From: Pirellulales bacterium
GTDB lineage: Bacteria > Planctomycetota > Planctomycetia > Pirellulales > JAEUIK01
Length of the DNA stretch: 64,000 nt
Direction of reading: 5' to 3'
NCBI GenBank assembly: GCA_019636335.1
Contig: JAHBXR010000007.1
Location: 173,978 to 237,977, forward strand
Shown here: positions 46,893-56,808 of the stretch, piece by piece
Layout: every line of letters starts with the position of its first letter
Numbering within the stretch: the stretch's first letter is position 1
The notes under the pieces: model-generated
What the model was told of the DNA's origin: nothing
What the model saw: only the letters and a program-made list of their open reading frames with translations
Database searches by the model: none
Translations under genes and position numbers: made by a program

Positions 46893-48329
46893 ATGAGTAC
46901 CTATCTACGCAGTTGGTGGCGTGCCGAGGGTGGGGGGCGCGAGGTGGTGGTGCTGGCGCTGCCGCTGGTGATCTCCACCTCTTCGTGGACGTTGATGCTG
47001 TTCATCGATCGGGTGTTCCTCAGTTGGTACAACCCCGATGCGCTGGCGGCCTCGATGCCCTCGTCGATGCTGGCCTTCACGCTGACCTGCTTCTTTCTCG
47101 GGATCGCCTCGTATGTGAACACCTTCGTCGCGCAGTATTTCGGCGCGGGGCATGCGGAGCGGATCGGCGTCTCGGTCTGGCAAGGCATTCTCGTCGGCGC
47201 GGCGACGTTTCCACTCATTGCGCTGCTCGTGCCATTCGCACCGCAGATCTTCGCGCTGGTGGGCCACGAGACCGCTATCCAGCGGATGGAAGTCTCCTTC
47301 TTTTCGATCGTGCTCTGGGGCATGGGGGCGAGCGTCATGTCGGCTGCCCTCTCGGGCTTCTTCACCGGACGAGGACGCACGCGCACGGTGATGGTCGTCG
47401 ACATCGTCATGGCACTCATCAATATCGTGCTGGACTATATCTTCATCTTCGGCAGGTTCGGCTTTCCCGAGATGGGCATCGCCGGCGCGGCCATTGCCAC
47501 GACGATCGCCTATTGGTTTCAGTTCACCGCCTTCGGCCTGCTGTTTCTCTTGCCGGCGAATCGGCGCGAATTCGGTACCTGGAGCGGTGCCCGTTTCGAT
47601 CGTGAGCTGTTCGGCCGGTTACTGAAGTTCGGTTTTCCGAGCGGCTTCCAGATGTTGATCGACGTGATCGCCTTCACCTTCTTCATCATGCTGGTGGGAC
47701 GCTTGGGGCATCTCGAGTTGATCGTGGCGAACGTGGCTTTCAACATCAATATGCTGGCCTTCGTGCCCATGCTTGGTGCAGGGATTGCCGTGACGACGCT
47801 CGTGGGCCAGCGCCTGGGAGAGAATCGTCCCGATTTGGCCGCCCGTTCCGCCTGGTCGGCAGCCGCATTATCGACCGGCTATATGGCGACCATCAGCATG
47901 GTTTACCTGCTCGCACCCGAGGGACTGCTCTATCTGCACGGGGCGAGCATGGATCCCGATGAGTTCACTCGACTAACGGAAATCGCCAAGGTGCTCTTGC
48001 GCTTCGTGGCCCTCTACTGCATGTTCGATACCCTGGCGGTCATCTTCATGGGGGCGCTCAAAGGGGCGGGCGACACGCGGTTCATTCTCTACGTCTCGAC
48101 CGTACTGGCAGTGTCGATGAGCATCGCTTCGTACATCGGCATCGAAGTCCTGGGGCTGGGGCTCTTCGGCGCCTGGTCGATCATCACCGTGGCCATCATG
48201 AGCGTGGGCATCGTCTATACGGCCCGCTTCATCCAGGGCAAGTGGCGCTCGATGCGGGTGATCGAGTCCGAGTACACGCACGGGGTCTTGCCCGAGACCG
48301 TCGCCGAGGCCGCCCCAGTCGAGGTCTGA
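46893..48329 (+). CDS. MATE family efflux transporter
   Basis: A 478-aa membrane protein with about twelve helices in two similar halves, the MATE layout. Signature parts are L-P-L-V-I-S-T in helix 1, A-Q-Y-F-G-A-G-H near residue 80, and G-Q-R-L-G-E-N-R at the matching place in the second half. MATE proteins export cationic drugs or metabolites using sodium or proton gradients. AGGA lies before ATG. It heads the plus-strand run to 63733 and may export its products, which is inference only. Confidence 0.92.
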   Translation: MSTYLRSWWRAEGGGREVVVLALPLVISTSSWTLMLFIDRVFLSWYNPDALAASMPSSMLAFTLTCFFLGIASYVNTFVAQYFGAGHAERIGVSVWQGILVGAATFPLIALLVPFAPQIFALVGHETAIQRMEVSFFSIVLWGMGASVMSAALSGFFTGRGRTRTVMVVDIVMALINIVLDYIFIFGRFGFPEMGIAGAAIATTIAYWFQFTAFGLLFLLPANRREFGTWSGARFDRELFGRLLKFGFPSGFQMLIDVIAFTFFIMLVGRLGHLELIVANVAFNINMLAFVPMLGAGIAVTTLVGQRLGENRPDLAARSAWSAAALSTGYMATISMVYLLAPEGLLYLHGASMDPDEFTRLTEIAKVLLRFVALYCMFDTLAVIFMGALKGAGDTRFILYVSTVLAVSMSIASYIGIEVLGLGLFGAWSIITVAIMSVGIVYTARFIQGKWRSMRVIESEYTHGVLPETVAEAAPVEV

Positions 48330-48600
48330 TCGGCCAGCCAGCTTGCTCTTCTGATGTCGCGATGGTGCCGGCTATACCGATGCCGGCAGGGGGAAGCGGC
48401 GGCCAGCGACCCGCCTGGGAGTGGTTCGCGCAAACCCTGGCAGTGTCTGTCACGTAGGGCTAGAATGAGCCGGAGAGGGGGCGGCTGCGTGCTTTGGGGA
48501 AGCGTGTGGCCGATTGGCCTTGTGAGGCTTCCTGCCTGCCCCTTGCTCGCCGCTGGCGACCCACTCCTGATTCGTTCCTCGATCGCATTTCGCCCTGACG

Positions 48601-49536
48601 ATGGGGCGGGAGGCCACCCTGACAGCCCGTCCTTACAAAATCGGCAGCGCCGCCATCGTGATGCTGGTCGTGCTGCGCATCTGCATTGGCTGGCATTTCC
48701 TTTACGAGGGAGTGTGGAAATACACGCATCCCGACTTCTCGTCGGCCAGCTTTTTGAAACAAGCCAAGGGGCCCCTTGCCGAGCAGTATTATGCCCTCGT
48801 GCCCGACGTGAACGGCCAGGCCAAGCTCGACCGCGAGCTCGTGCTGGCCGATCTCGACGCTCGGCAGGCCGAGATTGTCGCCTTCTACTCGTTCGATGAT
48901 GGCCAGCAGAAAGCGGCCGCCCGCATCGCGAACCTGCGCAAGGCGCAGGTGGCCGACTGGTTCAATGCGAACAAAGAGCCGCTGCAAAAGCATGCCGATA
49001 GCTGGGAACGATTAAACCAGACCAAGGCCACCGCGGCGGCCCAGGATATCCCCTATCAGCAAAAGCGGGCTTGGGACAAACAGACCGAGCTGCGGGCCGA
49101 GGCCGATGGCTGGGGCAAGCAGATCGGGGCGATCTTCCACGGACTCGACGATGATCTGGTTGACTTGGCCTCGGTGGAGCAGCTCAAGCGTGGCGCGCCC
49201 CAGTCGATCGCCAACCCGATGGCCGGCATGGACAAGTTCATGACCTACAGCATTCTCGCCATCGGGTTCTGCCTGGTGGTGGGGCTGTTTACCCGGGCAG
49301 CCGCCATTGGTGGTGCGGTCTTCCTGCTGACGATCGTGCTGGCTCAGCCCGCCTGGCCCACGATCTATCCGCCGGCGCCCGCTCCGGTGGGGCATGCCAT
49401 GATCATCAACAAAGAATTCATCGAAATGGTCGCGCTCGTGCTCTTGGCCTGCACCGCCGTGGGACAATGGGGTGGGCTCGACTTCTTCATCCATCAACTG
49501 TTCGTACGGCCGTTCTTCGGCAAGCGAGGTGCCTGA
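48601..49536 (+). CDS. DoxX-like membrane protein with large soluble insertion
   Basis: A 311-aa protein. The first helix (residues 15-35) has L-R-I-C-I-G-W-H-F-L-Y-E-G, the DoxX signature. About 165 charged, helical residues follow (40-205). Then come three helices (210-300) with F-T-R-A-A-A-I-G-G-A and N-K-E-F-I-E-M. DoxX proteins are usually near 150 residues, so the insertion doubles the size. The stop overlaps the start of the Gfo/Idh gene (TGATG). ATG at 48601 lacks a clear ribosome-binding site. Confidence 0.8.
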   Translation: MGREATLTARPYKIGSAAIVMLVVLRICIGWHFLYEGVWKYTHPDFSSASFLKQAKGPLAEQYYALVPDVNGQAKLDRELVLADLDARQAEIVAFYSFDDGQQKAAARIANLRKAQVADWFNANKEPLQKHADSWERLNQTKATAAAQDIPYQQKRAWDKQTELRAEADGWGKQIGAIFHGLDDDLVDLASVEQLKRGAPQSIANPMAGMDKFMTYSILAIGFCLVVGLFTRAAAIGGAVFLLTIVLAQPAWPTIYPPAPAPVGHAMIINKEFIEMVALVLLACTAVGQWGGLDFFIHQLFVRPFFGKRGA

Positions 49537-51209
49537 TGCAATTGACACCTGAAGAAAGAGAAGTCGGCAAGTCGAACTTCTACAATGTTATCGGCGACGA
49601 GCTCACGCGACGCGAGTTCCTCGAACGCAGCATTGCGGCGGGCATGGTCTCCGGGGCAGGGTTGGGCGCGTTCTACTTCGGCTACCAGGCCATCAACGAT
49701 CCGGTGCGCATCGGCATCATCGGCACGGGGGATGAAGGGGGCGTGCTGATCGGCGCCCTGACGCCCGATTACGTGCAGTGCGTGGCCATCGCCGATATTC
49801 GCCCCTACAACGTCCACCGTGCGTTCCACGGCGATACGTCGAGCGACGCCATCAAGGCGATTCGCACCGGACTGATGACCAAGTACGGCTGGTCGACCGA
49901 GGATGAAGCGCGCAAGAACGTCAAGGTCTATCAGGACTACAAGGATCTGCTCGCCGATCCGCAGATCGAGGGGGTGATCATCGCCCTCCCCTTGCACCTG
50001 CACGCCCCCGTCGCCATCGAGGCCATGAAGGCGGGCAAGCATGTGCTGACCGAAAAGCTCATGGGGCACAGCGTTCACGAGTGCAAGGAGATGAGCCGCA
50101 CGGCGGCGGCCACCGACAAGCTGCTCGCCACCGGACACCAGCGCCATTACAGCATCCTGTATGACAATGCCGTGCAGACGATTCGTCTCGGTCTGCTGGG
50201 GGACCTGCACTTCATCCGCGCCCAGTGGCACCGTGGCAATCTGCCGGGCCGCGATAGCTGGTCGCCGCCGATGATCGCTGAGTTGGAAAAGGATCTCGCC
50301 GCTTTCGAAAAACGGCTGGCTGGCGCGAAGAGTGGCGAAGACTACGACGCCGTCCGCGCTCGCAAGCAGCAAATCGAGTTGCAACTGCTCGATCGCGCGA
50401 TTGCCCCCGAGGCCTCGAAGTACGGCTACGAAGACACCACCCTGTCGAGCGGCTATCAGCGTTCAGCCTTCGAGGAACTGCTGCGCTGGCGTCTCTGGAA
50501 CCGCACCGGTGGGGGGCTGATGGCCGAGTTGGGCAGCCACCAGCTCGACGCGGCGAGCATCTTCATCAGCGCCATGCGCGAAGATGGCAAGAAGGTGATG
50601 CCGCTCAATGTCTCGGCCGTGGGGGGGCGCTACATCTTCCCGCACGACCGCGATTCGGAAGACCACGTCTATTGCACGTACGAGTTCCCCGCGCCGCAGT
50701 ACGACGAGAAAGATCCCGAGCGATTGAACAAGCGGGTCGTGGTCACCTACTCGTCGATCAACGGCAACGGCTTCGGCGGTTATGGCGAGGTCGTGATGGG
50801 GACCAAGGGGACCCTGATTCTCGAACGCGAGCAGGAGGCCCTGCTGTTCCAGGATTCGAACACGTCGACGAACATCAAGGTTGCCAAAGGCAAGGACGGC
50901 CCGAAGCTCGACACGACGCAGAGCGGGCCGCCGGCGGGCGCCTCGGCCGGCAAGAAGGCGCTCGATGGCCCGATCAGCCGCGGCTACACCGAGGAGATCG
51001 AGCATTGGGCCTGGTGCATCCGCAACCGCGCGCCCGAAAATCAGCCCAAGTGCCATCCCAAGGTGGCCCTGGCCGATGCGGTGATCGCGCTCACGTCGAA
51101 CATCGCCATCCGCGAACGCCGCCCGGTGGAGTTCAAGGAGGAGTGGTTCGACATCAACTCGGACGAAACGCCGGAAGGCGTCAAGCCGAGCGTGCCGGTG
51201 CCCGCCTAG
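49536..51209 (+). CDS. Tat-exported Gfo/Idh/MocA family oxidoreductase, long form
   Basis: A 557-aa protein, longer than the usual 350-450. The N-terminus has a twin-arginine-like T-R-R-E-F-L-E-R-S followed by a Gly/Ala-rich helix. The Rossmann domain has I-I-G-T-G-D-E-G-G, then I-I-A-L-P-L-H-L-H-A and V-L-T-E-K-L, where the family E-K-P reads E-K-L. A helical insertion (about 250-295) explains the length. It is translationally coupled to the DoxX-like gene, suggesting joint action at the membrane. Confidence 0.87.
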   Translation: MQLTPEEREVGKSNFYNVIGDELTRREFLERSIAAGMVSGAGLGAFYFGYQAINDPVRIGIIGTGDEGGVLIGALTPDYVQCVAIADIRPYNVHRAFHGDTSSDAIKAIRTGLMTKYGWSTEDEARKNVKVYQDYKDLLADPQIEGVIIALPLHLHAPVAIEAMKAGKHVLTEKLMGHSVHECKEMSRTAAATDKLLATGHQRHYSILYDNAVQTIRLGLLGDLHFIRAQWHRGNLPGRDSWSPPMIAELEKDLAAFEKRLAGAKSGEDYDAVRARKQQIELQLLDRAIAPEASKYGYEDTTLSSGYQRSAFEELLRWRLWNRTGGGLMAELGSHQLDAASIFISAMREDGKKVMPLNVSAVGGRYIFPHDRDSEDHVYCTYEFPAPQYDEKDPERLNKRVVVTYSSINGNGFGGYGEVVMGTKGTLILEREQEALLFQDSNTSTNIKVAKGKDGPKLDTTQSGPPAGASAGKKALDGPISRGYTEEIEHWAWCIRNRAPENQPKCHPKVALADAVIALTSNIAIRERRPVEFKEEWFDINSDETPEGVKPSVPVPA

Positions 51210-51459
51210 CCACTCTGTCCGCGATTGGCGTCCTCTGCTATTGGATGATCGACGGATTCTCGAACGCTATCCTGGCGAAGAGGTCCATCCCCATTACTCG
51301 GCGGCATTCCAGTTCGCGCAACTCGTGCGCACTGGGGCTTCTCGTGTCAACGGTTTTGCCGTGGAACTCTCGGCCTCTGGTTGGTTGTCGTGGGAGGCCG
51401 GGTCGGGTATTTTCGACGGTTGAGACAATTCTCAACTGCCCGCCCCGCCTGGAGTTCCC

Positions 51460-52575
<1,116 letters not shown>

Positions 52576-52608
52576 AGAAACAAAGCAGCCTAAATCTGGA
52601 ATTCAAAA

Positions 52609-52633
52609 TGGCACAGGCCGCCGGCCTGTGCCA
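52609..52633. repeat. Palindromic dispersed repeat, copy 2
   Basis: A perfect palindrome with 12-base arms (TGGCACAGGCCG and its inverse) around one base. It lies in the 80-base gap between the LuxE-like and LuxC-like genes. It creates an in-frame ATG upstream of the true LuxC-like start, which could mislead gene callers. Confidence 0.92.
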
Positions 52634-52655
52634 CTTGCGGGCCGAAAACCACGAC

Positions 52656-54122
52656 ATGAGTGGGAGTACCACGGTGCTGAATATCCCCGTCATTCGTTGG
52701 GGAAAACCCTACGAGTCGCTCGAGAACGACACGGTCAACCACTTCCTCACCGGCGAGCCGATCGCCAAAGTGGGGCAAGCCAACGGTGGGCTCGTGCAGC
52801 GCGATATGCGCAAGGCGCAACAGGCGCGCGACGCCTTGCGTCAGTTCCGCTGCGAAGAACTGATCGAACGCATGAAGAAGGCGGCCGATCTGTATCTCAA
52901 CGGCACGCTGCCACTGGGCGATGGCCAGCAAAGCCCGCAGGAGTTCGCGCGGCAACAATCGGCCAGCACCGGGTTGCCCGAGCACATGTGCGCCGCGAAC
53001 ATGCAGAAGAATCATTTCGTGCTGTCGAACATGGATCGCATGCTCGACGCCCTGACGCGAGGACTCGACCTGTCGATCCTGACGCGCGGTTACGGAGTCG
53101 AGCAGCGTGGCGTCGTGGTGAGCTATCAGGCGCAGGCGCCGGTCCTCGGGTTAGTGCTGCCGTCGAATTCGCCCGGCGTGCATACGCTGTGGCTGCCCGT
53201 GATCCCGATGCAGGTTGGCCTGGTGCTCAAGCCGGGACCGCAAGAGCCGTGGACCCCCTACCGCATGTTCGCCGCGTTCACCGAGGCGGGCATTCCGGCT
53301 GAGGCGATCTCGATCTATCCCGGCGGCGCCGACGTCGGCGCCGCCGTGCTCGCCAGTTGCACGCGGTCGATGATCTTCGGCGGCACCGCCACGGTCGATC
53401 GTTACAAGGGCGACCCCCGCGTGCAGGTACACGGTCCCGGCTTCAGCAAGATCTTGATTGGCGAAGACGTGGTCGATCGCTGGGAAGAGTTCATCGACCT
53501 GATGGCCGACAGCGTCTATCTGAACAGCGGACGCGGCTGCATCAATTGCTCGAGCATCTGGGCTCCGCGCCACGCGAAGGAGATCGCCGCGGCGCTGGCC
53601 AAGCGGATCGGCCCGGTCGAGGCGTTGCCCCCCGAAGACCCAAAGGCCGGCCTCGCAGCATTTACCATTCCCGGAGCCGGTCCGGCCATCTGGAAGGCGA
53701 TCGAGGCCGATCTGCGCGAAGAGGGGGTCGAGCACATGACCGCTCCCTACGGCGAACGGCTCGTCGAGCGCGAACGAGCCTCCTACCTGCGTCCCACGGT
53801 GGCATACGCCAAGAGTCCCTCGGCGGCGATCGTGTCGAAGGAATACATGTTCCCCTTCGTCACCGTGGTCGAGTGCCCGCAGGACAAGATGCTCGAGTCG
53901 ATTGGCCCCACGCTCGTCGGCACGGCGATTACCGAAGATCCGGCCTTCGCGCAAGCACTGACCGACGCCACGCACATCGATCGCTTGAACATCGGGCCGA
54001 TTCCGACGATCAAGCTCGATTGGCTCCAGCCGCACGAAGGCAACATTGTCGAATTCCTGTTTCGCGCCCGTGCGTACCAGGTGCCGCCGAAGAAGGTCGA
54101 GGCCCTCGTCGCGGCGAAGTAG
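52656..54122 (+). CDS. LuxC-like acyl reductase / aldehyde dehydrogenase superfamily
   Basis: A 488-aa ALDH-superfamily protein. The likely catalytic cysteine is Cys295 (G-R-G-C-I-N-C), with Cys298 near it. The usual E-L-G-G-K segment with the general-base glutamate reads H-G-P-G-F-S-K, as in acyl-transferring reductases such as LuxC that work on thioesters instead of oxidising free aldehydes. The region L-G-L-V-L-P-S-N-S-P-G-V-H holds the cofactor site. Start at 52656 avoids the palindromic repeat. It follows the LuxE-like gene, so the pair may reduce an acid to an aldehyde. Confidence 0.82.
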   Translation: MSGSTTVLNIPVIRWGKPYESLENDTVNHFLTGEPIAKVGQANGGLVQRDMRKAQQARDALRQFRCEELIERMKKAADLYLNGTLPLGDGQQSPQEFARQQSASTGLPEHMCAANMQKNHFVLSNMDRMLDALTRGLDLSILTRGYGVEQRGVVVSYQAQAPVLGLVLPSNSPGVHTLWLPVIPMQVGLVLKPGPQEPWTPYRMFAAFTEAGIPAEAISIYPGGADVGAAVLASCTRSMIFGGTATVDRYKGDPRVQVHGPGFSKILIGEDVVDRWEEFIDLMADSVYLNSGRGCINCSSIWAPRHAKEIAAALAKRIGPVEALPPEDPKAGLAAFTIPGAGPAIWKAIEADLREEGVEHMTAPYGERLVERERASYLRPTVAYAKSPSAAIVSKEYMFPFVTVVECPQDKMLESIGPTLVGTAITEDPAFAQALTDATHIDRLNIGPIPTIKLDWLQPHEGNIVEFLFRARAYQVPPKKVEALVAAK

Positions 54123-54160
54123 AGAACGTCGTCGATTATCGGAAATCACCTAGAATAGTG

Positions 54161-54181
54161 GCACAGGCTGCCAGCCTGTGC
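54161..54181. repeat. Palindromic dispersed repeat, copy 3
   Basis: A perfect palindrome with 10-base arms (GCACAGGCTG and its inverse) around one base, between the LuxC-like and alcohol dehydrogenase genes. It belongs to the same family as 44767 and 52609 with two changes per arm. A hairpin here could tune read-through within the operon. Confidence 0.9.
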
Positions 54182-54263
54182 GAGCCTATAAGTTGACGCT
54201 CCGCTACGAACTGCGCGATCCCGCCCGCACTCCCCTGCCCCGCTCCATCCCCCGGCACGTCGC

Positions 54264-55415
54264 ATGATCCCGTTCGACTTCGAGCTCCGTACGCGGATCG
54301 TCTTCGGACCCGCGCGCGTCGATTCGTTGGGAGATCTCGCTCGCGAATTGGGCGCCACTCGGGTGCTGCTCGTCACCGATCCCGGCATCATGGCGGCCGG
54401 ACATGCCCCGCGTGGCATCGATGCGTTGCGCAGGGCGGGCCTCGACGTGCAGGTGTTCGACCAGGTGGTCGAGAATCCGACGACCGACACGGTGGATGTG
54501 GCCACCGCTGTCGCACGGGCATATCGGCCCGATCTGATCGTTGGCCTGGGGGGGGGCAGCTCGATGGATACCGCCAAGGGGACGAACTTCCTTTATTCCT
54601 GCGGCGGCCGCATGCAGGACTATTGGGGCGTCGGCAAGGCCACCGGGCCGATGTTGCCGATGATCGCCGTGCCGACGACGGCCGGCACGGGGAGCGAGTC
54701 GCAATCGTTCGCCCTCATCTCCGATGCCACGACCCACGTCAAAATGGCCTGTGGCGACCGCCGGGCAACGTGTCGCGTGGCGATTCTCGATCCGACGCTC
54801 ACCGTCACGCAACCGCCGCGCGTGACCGCCGACACGGGCATCGACGCGCTTTCGCACGCGCTCGAAACGTACGTCACGCGCCGGCGCACGCCCATTTCGC
54901 AGGCCCTCAGCCGCGAGGCGTGGTTATTGCTCGAAGCCAACTTTGTCCGCGTGCTTGATGAACCGGACAATCTCGACGCCCGCGGCGCCATGCAATGGGG
55001 GGCCTGCCTGGCGGGGCTGGCGATCGAGAACTCGATGCTCGGCGCGGCGCACGCGCTGGCGAATCCGTTGACGGCGCGGCATGGCGTCGTCCACGGTCAG
55101 GCCGTGGCCCTCATGTTGCCGCACGTGATTCGCTTCAACGCGGCGGTCGTGCAGGATTCGTACCGCGAGTTGCTCGAGTGTACTCCCGCGACCAACGGCG
55201 CCCCGTTGCCGCGTCAGGGAGCCGATGGGTTGGCCGAGTTCGTCACGCGACTGGCCTCGCAAGCCGAGATTCCCACGCGACTTTCCGACTGGGGTATCCC
55301 GGCCGAAGAGCTTCCCGAGTTGGCCGCCGATGCCGCTCGGCAGTGGACCGGCCAATTCAATCCGCGTACGGTAGATGAAGCGAACCTGCTGGAACTTTAC
55401 CGCGCCGCCTACTGA
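54264..55415 (+). CDS. Iron-containing alcohol dehydrogenase
   Basis: A 383-aa enzyme of the Fe-ADH (type III) family. The NAD-binding G-G-G-S-S-M-D is near residue 97. The metal ligands are seen in order: Asp and His in G-I-D-A-L-S-H-A-L-E, His in G-A-A-H-A-L-A and His in H-G-V-V-H-G-Q-A. It interconverts aldehydes and alcohols with NAD(P)H. Together with the two genes before it, it could complete reduction of an acid to an alcohol. No ribosome-binding site is strong near ATG. Confidence 0.92.
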   Translation: MIPFDFELRTRIVFGPARVDSLGDLARELGATRVLLVTDPGIMAAGHAPRGIDALRRAGLDVQVFDQVVENPTTDTVDVATAVARAYRPDLIVGLGGGSSMDTAKGTNFLYSCGGRMQDYWGVGKATGPMLPMIAVPTTAGTGSESQSFALISDATTHVKMACGDRRATCRVAILDPTLTVTQPPRVTADTGIDALSHALETYVTRRRTPISQALSREAWLLLEANFVRVLDEPDNLDARGAMQWGACLAGLAIENSMLGAAHALANPLTARHGVVHGQAVALMLPHVIRFNAAVVQDSYRELLECTPATNGAPLPRQGADGLAEFVTRLASQAEIPTRLSDWGIPAEELPELAADAARQWTGQFNPRTVDEANLLELYRAAY

Positions 55416-55422
55416 GATCCTC

Positions 55423-56808
55423 ATGTGCCGCCATCGCCCAACCGCCGCCCGGCTGACCGTGTGGTTGTGCCTTGCGCTGGGGTTCGTCGGTTGCGCGCAG
55501 CAGGAACACCCGGCCCCGGCGAAGTCGGGCCCGAGCGCCGCGCCAGCGGCCGACACCGTGGCGCCCCCCCCCGGCAACGCGCCCGTCAGGCCGGTTCCTG
55601 CGGCGGACGTCCCGCCCGAATCCGCCCCTCCCGAGAACCCGGACGCCGCAGCCGATCCGTTGCCAGCGACCGGCGAAGCACTCGTCGCCGCTGCCGGCGC
55701 GAAGCCCTCGGCGAACGCGGAAGCTGACGATGGGGCCGCGCCCGCCACGGCATGGCCTTTGTTCCGCGGCGATAGTCGCTCGACGGGCGTCTCGTCGGAC
55801 GATCTGTCGGGCGATCTCGAGTTGCTCTGGAAACTTGAGATCCCGGACGCCTCGTTCGAGGCGACGGCGACGATTGTCGATGGCGTGGTTTACGTCGGTT
55901 CGCTCGATGGCCACCTCTACGCGTTCGATCTCGCCACGGGCGAGGAAAAGTGGCGCTTTCCCACCGAGCTAGGCTTTTACGCGGCTGCTTCGTATCGCGA
56001 GGGACGCCTTTACGTCGGAGACGCGGATGGCGCGTTCTACTGCGTGAACGCCGCCGATGGCAGCAAGTTGTGGATGGTGCAGGCGCGGGCCGAAATCGAC
56101 GGGGCCGCCAACTTTCACGCCGACCATGTGTTGTTCGGCTCGCAAGACGCCACGCTCTATTGCCTCGACGCCGTCACCGGCGCCGAGATCTGGAAGCATA
56201 CGATCGACGACCAGATTCGCTGCTCGCCAACGATCATCGACGACCGCGCGTTTGTCGCCGGTTGCGATGGCCATCTGCACGTCATCGACCTGACCACCGG
56301 CCAGGCGGTGTCGAAGGTTCCGATCGACGCGCAGACAGGCTGCACGCCGGCCGCCAGCGGCGATCGGGTCTATTTTGGCACCGAGGGGGGCATGTTCTTC
56401 TGCATCGATTGGCGCAAGGGCGAAGTCGTGTGGAAGTATCACGACGCGGGGCATAGTTTGCCGATTCGTTCGTCGGCGGCGCTGGCGGATGACATCGTCG
56501 TGGTCGGCAGCCGCGACAAACGCGTACACGCCTTCGACCCGCAGCGCGGCGAGCCGAAGTGGAAGTTCGCTTCCAAGGGACGCATCGATGGTTCGCCGGT
56601 GATTGCCGGCCAGCGAGCCTATATCGGCAGCGCCGATGGACGCATTTACGGCCTCGATTTGAAGTCGGGCGAGGTGACCTGGGAGTACGAAGCCGGGGGC
56701 GGATTCATTGCCTCGCCAGCCATCGCTCAAGGCAAGCTCGTCATCGGCAACGACGACGGCGTGCTGTTCTGCTTTGGCAAGCGGGCGCCAGGAGAAAAGA
56801 CTCCATGA
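55423..56808 (+). CDS. PQQ-like beta-propeller lipoprotein
   Basis: A 461-aa predicted lipoprotein: a signal peptide with lipobox G-F-V-G-C (Cys24), then a Pro/Ala-rich linker (25-115) and a propeller (120-455). Blades carry V-Y-V-G-S-L-D-G-H-L-Y-A-F-D and similar repeats with D-x-x-T-G-x-x-x-W. It resembles BamB-like and YncE-like propellers more than a quinoprotein dehydrogenase. It starts 7 bases after the alcohol dehydrogenase and overlaps the radical SAM gene by 4 bases (ATGA). Confidence 0.85.
   Translation: MCRHRPTAARLTVWLCLALGFVGCAQQEHPAPAKSGPSAAPAADTVAPPPGNAPVRPVPAADVPPESAPPENPDAAADPLPATGEALVAAAGAKPSANAEADDGAAPATAWPLFRGDSRSTGVSSDDLSGDLELLWKLEIPDASFEATATIVDGVVYVGSLDGHLYAFDLATGEEKWRFPTELGFYAAASYREGRLYVGDADGAFYCVNAADGSKLWMVQARAEIDGAANFHADHVLFGSQDATLYCLDAVTGAEIWKHTIDDQIRCSPTIIDDRAFVAGCDGHLHVIDLTTGQAVSKVPIDAQTGCTPAASGDRVYFGTEGGMFFCIDWRKGEVVWKYHDAGHSLPIRSSAALADDIVVVGSRDKRVHAFDPQRGEPKWKFASKGRIDGSPVIAGQRAYIGSADGRIYGLDLKSGEVTWEYEAGGGFIASPAIAQGKLVIGNDDGVLFCFGKRAPGEKTP

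Noticed and set aside
51241-51423. 60-codon plus-strand frame
   Set aside because: No ribosome-binding site and no recognisable sequence; it lies in the gap before the LuxE-like gene.
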